A stretch of 30,345 nt of DNA from JBBQWZ01 sp043788745 (lineage in GTDB: Bacteria > Acidobacteriota > Terriglobia > Bryobacterales > Bryobacteraceae). The DNA is taken from the NCBI GenBank assembly GCA_043788745.1, contig JAYVTO010000315.1, forward strand, positions 1-30,345, given 5' to 3'. Within the stretch, counting starts at the first letter, position 1; the number at the start of each line of letters is the position of its first letter. The notes under the pieces were generated by a model. That model saw nothing but the letters and a program-made list of their open reading frames with translations. It was not told where the DNA came from and searched no databases. Position numbers and translations under genes: made by a program. This document shows, piece by piece, positions 1 through 7,123 of this stretch.

Positions 1-72
1 CCCGCAGGGGTCGCGGAGTAAGCGCCCGCCCATCCAATGCCGACGGACCTCTTCGAGGACGGCCTGCTGCAT
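1..72 (-). CDS. possible N-terminal fragment of a divergent gene, cut by the window edge
   Basis: An ATG on the minus strand at 72 opens a frame that runs to the window edge without a stop (24 codons, beginning MQQAVLEEVRRHW). A purine-rich GGGGGAGG stretch lies upstream but about 17 bases from the ATG, which is long for a Shine-Dalgarno site. It would be transcribed divergently from serB with only 48 bases between the two starts. The fragment is too short to assign a family, and it could be chance. Confidence 0.3.
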   Translation of the reverse strand, partial: MQQAVLEEVRRHWMGGRLLRDPCG

Positions 73-106
73 AAGTAGTCGCTCGCTACCTCCCCCTTGA
101 CGCCGG

Positions 107-120
107 TAAAATAAAACAGC
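107..120 (+). promoter_or_regulatory. candidate -10 box of serB (possibly leaderless)
   Basis: TAAAAT at 107-112 lies 8 bases before the serB ATG, where a -10 box would put the transcript start at or next to the start codon. No Shine-Dalgarno sequence is visible before the ATG. No good -35 box is seen. TTGACG at 97-102 is too close to serve. Confidence 0.3.
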
Positions 121-1353
121 ATGCTCGCATCCCCGGTAACGCGCGTTCTCCTCATCGACATCACAGGTCACGATCGCGCCGGAGTTACGCATTCCCTCAC
201 CAGCATTCTTGCCGCTTCCGGCGCGCGCGTTCTCGACATCGGACAAGCCGTCATCCACGACGCGCTTGCTCTCGGCATTCTCATCGAAATGACAAGCGAG
301 ATGAAGTCATCGCCGCTGCTTACGGAACTCCTCTTGAAGGCCCATGAACTCGGCGTGCAAATCCGCTTCTCCGCAATTTCCGGCGAAGAGTACCAAAGCT
401 GGGTCACCAGCCAGAGCAAGCGCCGGTTTCTGATCACGATTCTCGGACCGACGATCACCGCGGGCCACGTCGCCGAAGTCAGCGGCATCGTCGCGCATGC
501 CGGACTCAACATCGACCGCATCGATCGCCTGTCAGGCCGCACACCGCTCGATCAATCCGAGGACACGCCGAGCCGCGTCTGCATCGAGCTTTCGGTGTCC
601 GGCGAAGCACCCGACGAAGACGGCGTGCGCGGCGCGTTGATGCGCCTGACGAGTGTTCACGACATCGACGTTGCCTTTCAACACGACAACGTCTATCGGC
701 GCATCCGGCGTCTTGTCGCGTTCGATATGGATTCTACGCTCATCCAAACGGAAGTGATCGACGAACTCGCCGCGCTCGCCGGCGTCGGCGAGCAAGTAGC
801 GAAGATCACCGCAGCGGCGATGCGCGGCGAACTCGATTTCGACTCGAGCTTTCGTCAGCGCGTTGCGCTCCTGCGCGGCCTGCCCGATTCGGCACTGCAA
901 ACCGTCATCGAACGCGTTCCATTGATGGATGGCGCCGAGCGCCTTACGGCGACGCTGCGGCGCCTCGGATACAAGACGGCGATCCTCTCCGGTGGATTCA
1001 CTTTCATGGGAAGAGAACTGCAGCGTCGCCTCGGAATTGATTACCTGCACGCCAACGAACTCGAGATCGCGGACGGTGCCGTCACGGGAAACGTCACCAC
1101 GCAGATTGTGGATGGCGCGCGCAAAGCGTCGCTGCTCGCTGAAATCGCGCTTGCAGAAAACCTCAGCATGGAGCAAGTGATCGCGGTCGGCGACGGCGCA
1201 AATGATCTGCCAATGCTCAGGATCGCCGGTCTCGGAATTGCGTTTCGCGCGAAGCCGGTGGTTCGCCAAGGCGCCCGGCAATCCATCTCCACGATGGGCC
1301 TAGACGGAATCCTCTATCTACTCGGCGTCCGCGATCGCGAGGCGCTCTCCTAG
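121..1353 (+). CDS. serB: phosphoserine phosphatase with two N-terminal ACT domains
   Basis: Hydrolyses O-phosphoserine to serine, the last step of the phosphorylated serine pathway, in the cytoplasm. The 410-residue protein has two ACT-like regulatory domains (about residues 6-80 and 102-185) and a C-terminal HAD domain. The HAD motifs are clear: FDMDSTLIQTE, with nucleophile D202 and acid D204; SGG at 290-292; a conserved lysine near K335; and GDGANDLPML, with metal-binding D358 and D362. Length matches the tandem-ACT type known from actinobacteria and acidobacteria rather than the shorter E. coli form. ACT domains in such enzymes usually sense serine or related amino acids. The ATG at 121 gives a complete first ACT domain. 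It stands alone, with no serine-pathway neighbours, and a repeat follows its stop. Confidence 0.95.
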   Translation: MLASPVTRVLLIDITGHDRAGVTHSLTSILAASGARVLDIGQAVIHDALALGILIEMTSEMKSSPLLTELLLKAHELGVQIRFSAISGEEYQSWVTSQSKRRFLITILGPTITAGHVAEVSGIVAHAGLNIDRIDRLSGRTPLDQSEDTPSRVCIELSVSGEAPDEDGVRGALMRLTSVHDIDVAFQHDNVYRRIRRLVAFDMDSTLIQTEVIDELAALAGVGEQVAKITAAAMRGELDFDSSFRQRVALLRGLPDSALQTVIERVPLMDGAERLTATLRRLGYKTAILSGGFTFMGRELQRRLGIDYLHANELEIADGAVTGNVTTQIVDGARKASLLAEIALAENLSMEQVIAVGDGANDLPMLRIAGLGIAFRAKPVVRQGARQSISTMGLDGILYLLGVRDREALS

Positions 1354-1399
1354 GGAAGCCCCATTGAGGCGCAACCGCAAGGTTGGGTGTTCCATGCAG

Positions 1400-1547
1400 C
1401 AAATAACCACGAACGAAGTCACGGACGCGCGCCTCGCGTCATGACCGCCAGAAACCAGCACGGCGCGCCAATGCGTGAGACAAAAAGCGCCAGATCCGAG
1501 CCGCGACCAGAGTGGCCCGAAGGGCCACGGCGGGAGCGGACTCAACC
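1400..1547 (+). repeat. dispersed GC-rich repeat, copy A
   Basis: This stretch matches the reverse complement of 6668-6833 along its whole length with scattered mismatches and gaps. Shared blocks include CGAACGAAGT, GGACGCGCGC, GTCATGAC, AACCAGCACGGC, GAGCCGCG, GGCCCGAAGGGCC and CGGGAGCGGA. The block TGGCCC-GAA-GGGCCA is itself a perfect hairpin. ORFs crossing the two copies read a similar arginine/proline-rich peptide, but this reflects shared DNA rather than evidence of a gene. Confidence 0.7.
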
Positions 1548-1902
1548 GTGCACGGATCAACCGCGAAGCTTCGGCGCACGCGAAGCGAGGCCGAAGGCGG
1601 AGCGAAGTGAGCGCCCGGCCGGCCAACAACAAGATCTGAATCAACAATCTACCGCCAACCCTGGCTTCGTTCGGCAGACCGAAAACGAGTCCGTCACAAC
1701 CGACGCAAACAGCGTCATGACGCAGAACAGAACCACCACGGAGAACTCGAAAAGCAACGAAAAACAGGCCACCTAGACCCGCTAAAGCAGCCTTCAATCA
1801 GCAACCATACTGGAAGTGTGCCCACGCGTCCCGACCTAGGCGGACGCCCGACCGACCGGCTCGACGCCCGACCGAATCCCCAACTGCCATGGCCGACCCT
1901 AG
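1548..1902. other. non-coding stretch between repeat A and the kinase pseudogene
   Basis: No supported gene here. 1560-1620 is purine-rich low-complexity sequence with repeated CGAAG/GCGAAG words. No promoter or terminator is convincing. The N-lobe of the kinase whose remnant starts at about 1903 is not recognisable in any frame here. Confidence 0.5.
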
Positions 1903-2672
1903 GAACCTCGATGGAACGTAGCAAGTTGGCTGCTCGACTTCGGAACCGCCAAGTTCCTGGCCGGAGCCGAGCCCACCCAAACCGTTCTGGGGATGATGAC
2001 CGCCGCCTACGCCAGCCCCGAACCACTGCGCGGCGAATCCGTCACCAGGCGCAGCGACGTCTTCTCGCTCGGCGGCGGCCTCTACGAAGCCCTTGCCGGC
2101 GAACGTCTCTTCAACGCTGACGTCGCTTCCCTGTTGGCGAACGAAACGCTGGCCCCGTTCCCAAATCGCTGCCAGCCGATCTCCAGCAGATTTTCCAAAA
2201 GGCTCTCGCCGCAGAATCCAACCAACGCTATTCCTCCGTCAGGTAATTCTCCGAAGATCTCCGTTGCTACCTCGACCGCCAGCGTATTCTCGCTCATCCG
2301 CCAGGCCTTGTGTATCGCACGGAAAAGTTGATTCGCCGGAATCCCTGGAACGTCGCGCTCACGTCCCTGTTCCTCATCGCCATGAGCGCCGCCGGCTCCT
2401 ACTCGCTGCTGCAGCAGCGTAAAGCGCTCACGGAGGGCGAGTGGGCAGGCACGATCAATCGCTTCCTCCACGACGTCCTGACGCTCGCGAACCCCGAAGG
2501 CGGAGGCCACGCGGATATGAAAGCGACCGAGTTGCCGAGCACCGCGGCCGCCTATTCGAACCAGCACTCCGTTCTCGACCCAGCGGTGCAAGGCGACGTG
2601 CACGCCCTGCTCGGCGACGCCTTCGCCGCCAACGCCACCGGACGTGGAGTCCTCTTCGAAAGACGGTCATGA
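1903..2672 (+). pseudogene. decayed Hanks-type Ser/Thr protein kinase (C-lobe and juxtamembrane segment)
   Basis: From 1903 one frame reads a kinase activation segment: LLDFGTAKF (DFG at 1936-1944), then ASPEPLRGE and RRSDVFSLGG, which is typical of subdomains VIII and IX. After PFPNR at about 2168 the kinase text continues in another frame as LPADLQQIFQKALAAE, as expected if one C had been lost from CGCCTG. That second frame is interrupted by TAA at 2244-2246, then continues FSEDLRCYLDRQ and VYRTEKLIRRNPWN into a hydrophobic segment (VALTSLFLIAMSAAG). It reads on to LHDVLTLANPEGGG and ends at a TGA at 2670-2672. So there is one frameshift, one nonsense codon, a missing N-lobe with HRD loop, and a missing C-terminal repeat domain. 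Kinases of this layout are abundant in Solibacter-like genomes. A functional product is very unlikely. Confidence 0.75.
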
Positions 2673-2712
2673 CACAATCGTCACACCACTCGCAGGGGAG
2701 CATGCGTGCCCG

Positions 2713-2721
2713 TGGTATTCT
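2713..2721 (+). promoter_or_regulatory. candidate extended -10 of the AsmA-like gene
   Basis: TGG-TATTCT fits the extended -10 pattern TGnTATAAT with two mismatches in the hexamer. It ends 9 bases before the ATG at 2731. No Shine-Dalgarno sequence lies between. Confidence 0.3.
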
Positions 2722-2730
2722 GCCGTCGTT

Positions 2731-4380
2731 ATGAAGAAGCTCGTCTTCGCGGTCTGTGCTCTCGCCGGTCTGTATCTTCTGCCAGGGGTCGCGGCGTGGC
2801 TACTTTCGGGTAGTGGACGGGAGTTTTTGCTGGCGAAACTCAGCGCGACCGCGAAAGTGCGGATTTCCGCCCGGACGGTCTATTTCGACTTTCCCGCTTA
2901 CTTGCGTTTGCATCCTTCGCTTGCGATGGAGGACGTGACCGTTGGGAATCCGGCGGGGTTTCGTTCTACTCATCTATTAAAAGCGGCCAAACTGCGCGCG
3001 GAGGTGAAGCTGCTTTCGCTGTTCGGGAAGGAGCCGCACATCACCGGCATTGACATGGTGCAGCCGGAGATCACGATTGAGGAGAATGCGAAGGGACTAA
3101 CGAACGCGGAAGTTTTTCTGAAGAGGCTTTCGGGTCCGGCGGGCGCAGCGCCTGTGTCCGCTACGAGTGGGGCTGCGGTGGGCGGCGTTGAGATCGATCG
3201 CGTCACGATCACGCGCGGAGAGATCGCGCTGGTGGGGATTCCGGTGGCTCCGGAGGGTCCGGTGGTGCGGCAGATCGACATCACGATCAACGACATTCAC
3301 GCGGGCAAGCCATATCAGGTGGAAGCGTCGGCGAAGCTCTATAAGGGAGAGCGATCGACGTTTGCCTTTAAGGGCGCGATCGGGCCGCAAGCGGACGCAG
3401 CGCTGCCGCTGAGCGGTACGGCCACGATTCAAGTGTCGGTGGCGGATATTCCGGCGGAGGTGCGAAAGCGCGAGGTCGGCGAGTTTCTGAGCGTCCCTGG
3501 CGACAAGTCTTTGGTGCGGGTTGTGACGCAACTGAAGGGCGATTTGTTTGCGACGCTCGCGGGTTCGGCGGAGTTGACGATCGCGGATCTGTTTTTCGGT
3601 CACGATGACAAGCACAAGCTGGCGTGGAACAGCAAGACTCCGGCGGCGTTCAAGGTGCAGCATGCGCTGGGAAATCCGGATTGGATGCTGGACATTCGCG
3701 AGGGGAGCGCCAAGGCCGGAACCTCCGGCGAATGGAAGGGCGCATTTCAGATTCATTCAAACAAAGGCGTGATGCGGGGGACGAGCACCGGGTCGATTCG
3801 CGGCGTCGATTCGAATGAGTTCCTGTCGGTGTTCTCATCGGTGAATGAAAAGATCAGCGGCGTGCTTGCGATTCCGTCGTATCAGATGCAATTCGCTGGC
3901 AAAGGTTCGGCCGCGCTGAAAACTTCGCTGACCGCGACCGGGAAGATGGAGATCACGAAGGGGCACCTTGCTGCCATGAACATTCTCAGCTCGATTGAGA
4001 ACGCGCTGAGCGGCAGGCCGCTGAAGGGCGGTGCGACAGAGTTCACGACACTCGAAGCCAATTTGCGGATCGCGGAGCAAGCACTGGCGATCTACGACAT
4101 CGTGATCGAAGGGCCGGAGCTTCACGTGACGGGCGCGGGCATGGTGAGCGCCGAGCAGAGGCTCGACTTCAAGCTGGACGCAACGGTGAGCGGGGCCATC
4201 GGCGCGTTGATACCGTTGCGGTCGGCAAGTTCGGGCGGCCAGGGCGTCTCGATTCCCGTGACGGTCACAGGTACTGTTTTGCAGCCGAACGTGAAGCCGA
4301 ACGTGAAGAAGCTGGCAGGCGACACGGCGAAGAAGGCGATCGGCGGGTTGCTCGATCGGCTGATCAACGGCAAGCAATAG
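2731..4380 (+). CDS. AsmA-like membrane-anchored envelope protein
   Basis: 549 residues. An N-terminal hydrophobic segment (KKLVFAVCALAGLYLLPGVAAW, split here only for reading) anchors it in the inner membrane with the rest in the periplasm. Next comes the AsmA-type beta-rich pattern: the FPAYLRLHPSLAMEDVTVGN region (about 50-70) and HITGIDMVQPEITIEE (about 105-120). A C-terminal AsmA_2-like part (about 390-530) includes LEANLRIAEQALAIYDI and LHVTGAGMVSAEQRLDFKL. AsmA/TamB-family proteins are linked to outer-membrane biogenesis and inter-membrane phospholipid transport; the precise role here is inferred only from family. The ATG at 2731 was chosen because it directly precedes the membrane segment. 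An upstream in-frame ATG at 2644 would overlap the kinase pseudogene and spoil the N-terminus. It is convergent with the HEAT-like gene downstream. Confidence 0.85.
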   Translation: MKKLVFAVCALAGLYLLPGVAAWLLSGSGREFLLAKLSATAKVRISARTVYFDFPAYLRLHPSLAMEDVTVGNPAGFRSTHLLKAAKLRAEVKLLSLFGKEPHITGIDMVQPEITIEENAKGLTNAEVFLKRLSGPAGAAPVSATSGAAVGGVEIDRVTITRGEIALVGIPVAPEGPVVRQIDITINDIHAGKPYQVEASAKLYKGERSTFAFKGAIGPQADAALPLSGTATIQVSVADIPAEVRKREVGEFLSVPGDKSLVRVVTQLKGDLFATLAGSAELTIADLFFGHDDKHKLAWNSKTPAAFKVQHALGNPDWMLDIREGSAKAGTSGEWKGAFQIHSNKGVMRGTSTGSIRGVDSNEFLSVFSSVNEKISGVLAIPSYQMQFAGKGSAALKTSLTATGKMEITKGHLAAMNILSSIENALSGRPLKGGATEFTTLEANLRIAEQALAIYDIVIEGPELHVTGAGMVSAEQRLDFKLDATVSGAIGALIPLRSASSGGQGVSIPVTVTGTVLQPNVKPNVKKLAGDTAKKAIGGLLDRLINGKQ

Positions 4381-4481
4381 CGCGCAGTGCGACGATCAGC
4401 CGGCGCACCATGCTCTCCGCTGCTGCAAGCCGTTGCTCTTACATCGGGTCGCTTCGTGGGCGCCTCGTGGCCCGTCGCAGG

Positions 4482-5108
4482 TCACTTGGCGCTTGCAACG
4501 TCGATGCGGCGTTGCAGTTCCTGCATGGCCTGCTTGCGCACGGCGCGATCAGGATCACGAAACGTGAGGAACAAGGGCCGCTGGTTCCAGTCGAATGCTT
4601 CGGGTGCGCCGCCGGCGAGATAGAGCGCGAGTGCGGCTGCGTGGACGCGGAGATCGTCCGCTCCATTGATTGCGCACCAAAGAAGCGCGTCCCGTACGAC
4701 CGGCCCGCCGAACCTTTCGGCGACGCGCAGGATCACGCCGATTGCAACCGAACACCGCGGATCGCAGAGCAAGTTGGCGATGCTGAGTTCGACCGCGCCG
4801 CGATCCTGCGCGGAGAGGCTTGGCGCCAGATACTCGGCGGCATGCAATCGGAGAGATGGGTGCGGATACGAGAGAGCGCCGTGAATCACAGCGTACGCTG
4901 CGGGCGTTCCGACGCGCAGACGGGCTTCGAGGTCGTACCAGTCGGCGTTTCCGTCGGCGACGCGCTGCGCGAGTAGCTTTACGACTTCAGCCTTTTCGCT
5001 CGGCGAAAGGGCGTCGAGCGCGTCGATGTCATAGCCGATGCGATCGTGCCACTTCTCATAGTTCATCGTCATGCTGTCAAGGAACTTCTTCAGGACCGCG
5101 GATCTCAT
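4482..5108 (-). CDS. hypothetical protein with HEAT-like helical repeats
   Basis: A 208-residue, probably cytosolic, alpha-helical protein without signal peptide or membrane segment. After an N-terminal KWHDRIGYDIDALDALSP region it reads as successive helical pairs of HEAT/armadillo character, for example GALSYPHPSLRLHAAEYLAP, DPRCSVAIGVILRVAERFGG, LRVHAAALALYLAGG and DPDRAVRKQAMQELQRRID. HEAT proteins are usually binding scaffolds; no catalytic motif is visible. The ATG at 5108 has AAAGGGTGA about 11 bases upstream. Alternatives are ATGs at 5072 and 5066 (MNYEKW). The frame also extends to 5177 without support. It is divergent from the DUF218 gene with about 100 bases between starts. Function unknown. 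Confidence 0.72.
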   Translation of the reverse strand: MRSAVLKKFLDSMTMNYEKWHDRIGYDIDALDALSPSEKAEVVKLLAQRVADGNADWYDLEARLRVGTPAAYAVIHGALSYPHPSLRLHAAEYLAPSLSAQDRGAVELSIANLLCDPRCSVAIGVILRVAERFGGPVVRDALLWCAINGADDLRVHAAALALYLAGGAPEAFDWNQRPLFLTFRDPDRAVRKQAMQELQRRIDVASAK

Positions 5109-5207
5109 TACGGACAGTATCACCCTTTGGAACGTTGTCTTGACGGCGCGATTGCCGGTTACTGAGTTGACCTGCAAGGCGTCCTCAGGAATGCGAGGAT
5201 CGTCTTC

Positions 5208-6455
5208 ATGCGCATCTTCCTGTTATCGATTTCGCTGGCTGCCGCTGCACTGATGGCCCAGTCCGTGGAACCGGCTCGCCTTCCGGTGCCGCTGCCCGCG
5301 CCGGTTCAAGATAAGAACTTCTACGTGCTCTCGCTACTCGAAGAGAAGGGCCTTGCGCGGGACGCAATAAAAGCGGACGCGACGCTCGCGGCGCTCGCGG
5401 CGGCGAAGCGGGATGCGTTGACGAGTGCCGCGAAAGCGTGTGCGTTTGAGACGGCGTGCTATGTGAGCGCGCTGAAATTCAACGATGCCGACACGGAATC
5501 GGTGTCCGGCGCGTTGCGGGCGCTGGCGGAAAAGAATCCCGCTGTGAAGCAGTTGGCAAGCGGACCGCTGCGCCGCAGCGGCATGTACGTTCGGTATCAC
5601 GACAAGCCGGCGCCCGACTTGCTGGCGGCCGCGTGGATGGATGCCGCGAAGGGAATCAACAACGCGATCGAGGTCTATGCGCAAGGCCGCGCGCCGCGGT
5701 ATCCGGCAATCGATTCGGTAGCGTACGATGTCAAGGCCGCTAGCTTCACGCGACTGGTGAAATCGATCGTCAGCGTCGAAGCGGAGTTTGCGCCGTCGTT
5801 CGATTTGTTCTTCCACGCGCCGCTGCGCTTCGCGTTCATGCTGATGAACGCGAGCCGCCGCGACGAAGCGGGCCGGTTGGAGCCGTTGGAATCGGGCGAG
5901 AACAAACTTGCGGTGCAGCGCATCCGAACGACCACTTGGAGCAAGTACCCGTACAGCGTGATCGTGGTGCCGGGTTCTGGCACGAGCGACGTTCACATCA
6001 ATCTTTCCGCGGCAAGCAAGCTGCGCGTAATTCTTGCGGCAAAGCGATACAAGGAAGGCAAGGCACCCTTCATCCTGGTATCGGGCGGCTACGTGCATCC
6101 GAACCAGACTCCGCATAGCGAAGCCGTGGAGATGAAGAAGGCGCTGATGGCAGAGTTCGGCATTCCGGCGAGCGCGATTCTCATCGATCCGCATGCGCGC
6201 CATACGACGACGAACATGCGGAACGCGGCGAGGCAGATGTACCGGTATGGCATGCCGTTCGACAAGAAAGCGCTGGTGACTACCGACGAAGATCAGAGTG
6301 CGGGTATTGAGAGTCCGGCGTTTGCGAGGCGCTGCATGCGGGAGTTGGGCTACGTGCCGCACGAGATCATCGGTCGCGTGTCGCTACACGATTTGGAGTT
6401 CCTGCCGAAGATTGAGTCGTTGCATTCGGACGCGCTCGATCCGCTGGATCCTTAG
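5208..6455 (+). CDS. exported DUF218 (YdcF-like) domain protein
   Basis: 415 residues with a signal peptide (MRIFLLSISLAAAALMAQ). The C-terminal third is a DUF218/YdcF-like domain: YSVIVVPGSGTSD, then FILVSGGYVHP, then a serine/glutamate pair in HSEAVEMKKALMAEFGIP, then ILIDPHARHTTTNMRNAARQM. These are the usual conserved G-S-G, SGG, SE and T-T-N positions of the family. Some DUF218 proteins act in envelope or vancomycin-resistance contexts and some bind nucleotides, but no reaction is securely known. The first roughly 245 residues form a helical, alanine-rich extension not found in short DUF218 proteins. The ATG gives a proper signal peptide; GAGGAT lies about 12 bases upstream. No operon partners. 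Confidence 0.85.
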   Translation: MRIFLLSISLAAAALMAQSVEPARLPVPLPAPVQDKNFYVLSLLEEKGLARDAIKADATLAALAAAKRDALTSAAKACAFETACYVSALKFNDADTESVSGALRALAEKNPAVKQLASGPLRRSGMYVRYHDKPAPDLLAAAWMDAAKGINNAIEVYAQGRAPRYPAIDSVAYDVKAASFTRLVKSIVSVEAEFAPSFDLFFHAPLRFAFMLMNASRRDEAGRLEPLESGENKLAVQRIRTTTWSKYPYSVIVVPGSGTSDVHINLSAASKLRVILAAKRYKEGKAPFILVSGGYVHPNQTPHSEAVEMKKALMAEFGIPASAILIDPHARHTTTNMRNAARQMYRYGMPFDKKALVTTDEDQSAGIESPAFARRCMRELGYVPHEIIGRVSLHDLEFLPKIESLHSDALDPLDP

Positions 6456-6667
6456 ACGCGCGCAGTGCGATGCCAGACAGCAAGGAACCGCGAGTGGACC
6501 TCATGAACGCTCGCGGTGCCAATGGGGCGGTGCCCGTGAACAGGAGGGTGCCTGTGAGACGAAGTTCGCCGAGTGACCCCAGAGGCTAGACGAGATCATT
6601 CGCTCACTCTCGATGAACCACCTTGTAAGCGATCGAATTGTGGGAGCAGCAGGGCGGGCCGCCGGCT
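6456..6667. other. intergenic stretch with one hairpin, no supported gene
   Basis: Contains an inverted repeat of ACCGCGAG (6487-6494) and CTCGCGGT (6510-6517) with a 15-base loop. It lies shortly after the DUF218 stop but has no following T-run, so it is not a convincing intrinsic terminator. The arms share the CTCGCGGT core of the hairpin family at 26425. The remainder shows nothing recognisable. Confidence 0.45.
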
Positions 6668-6833
6668 GGTGAATCCGCTCCCGGCGCGGCCCTTCGGGCC
6701 GGTCCCGGCGCGGCCCTTCGGGCCGGTCCCGGCGCGGCTCCGATGTTGCGCTGTTTGTCTTGCACAGTGGCCTGCCGTGCTGGTTCATGGCGTCATGACG
6801 CGCGCGTCCCTAACTTCGTTCGCGGTTCATTGC
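6668..6833 (-). repeat. dispersed GC-rich repeat, copy B (inverted relative to copy A)
   Basis: Read on the minus strand this matches 1400-1547. The copy is longer because of an internal tandem duplication (6681-6728). The two copies face each other in opposite orientation, about 5.1 kb apart. Confidence 0.7.
6681..6728. repeat. two tandem copies of a 24-base unit inside repeat B
   Basis: The unit begins CCGGCGCGGCCCTTCGGG and is exactly repeated at 6681-6704 and 6705-6728. A third partial copy starts at 6729. Each unit contains GGCCC-TTC-GGGCC-type self-complementarity. Confidence 0.85.
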
Positions 6834-6860
6834 AGGCGAGAGGCCGTCGATTTCTTCACA

Positions 6861-6895
6861 GCTCCTTACGCTCGCGGTTTCTTCGAGAGGAGCAG
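6861..6895 (-). repeat. fragment of the hairpin repeat family found in tandem at 26425-26733
   Basis: TTACGCTCGCGG, a TTTCTTCG variant and CGAGAGGAGCAGG match, with a few changes, the reverse complement of about 26495-26532, including the flank next to the right hairpin arm. Only about 35 bases are kept. Confidence 0.55.
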
Positions 6896-6956
6896 GTGTC
6901 ACTTTTTCGCAGTTCCAGACGGACGCGGTTATCGGGAGTGGCGTTTGGCGCAAAGC

Positions 6957-6980
6957 AACCCCGTCCTGAAGGGCGGGGTT
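6957..6980. repeat. 10-bp stem-loop resembling an IS200/IS605-type end hairpin
   Basis: AACCCCGTCC pairs with GGGCGGGGTT across a TGAA loop (one T-G wobble). AACCCCGCCC/GGGCGGGGTT hairpins are familiar near ends of IS200/IS605-family elements (recalled, not searched). No TnpA or TnpB frame is present here, so this may be a solo end or a terminator of other origin. A short AT-poor sequence follows, with no T-run. Confidence 0.4.
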
Positions 6981-6988
6981 ATAGGCAT

Positions 6989-7009
6989 CGCCGGGTCGAA
7001 ACCCCGGCG
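6989..7009. repeat. 7-bp perfect stem-loop
   Basis: CGCCGGG (6989-6995) and CCCGGCG (7003-7009) enclose a 7-base loop, just after the 6957 hairpin. The remaining sequence to 7123 has no recognised feature. Confidence 0.4.
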
Positions 7010-7123
7010 TAGTCCGCCAGCCTTACCGCAGCAACAATCCAGCAAGAGGAGGAAGAAACGCTCGCCGCGTAGTCGAAAATCAAAACTCGAAAGCAACCTC
7101 CAAAGCCCGAAGTGCGCCCGCGC

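Noticed and set aside
97..112. TTGACG/TAAAAT as a -35/-10 pair for serB
   Set aside because: The two boxes are only 4 bases apart, far from the needed 16-18.
2644..2730. Longer N-terminus for the AsmA-like protein from ATG 2644
   Set aside because: It would overlap the kinase pseudogene and place 29 hydrophilic residues before the membrane anchor. The ATG at 2731 gives the normal family start.
6501..6788. Minus-strand ORF reading repeated DRPEGPRR
   Set aside because: It is the translation of the 24-base tandem duplication inside repeat B. A related text appears from repeat A, as expected for a non-coding repeat.
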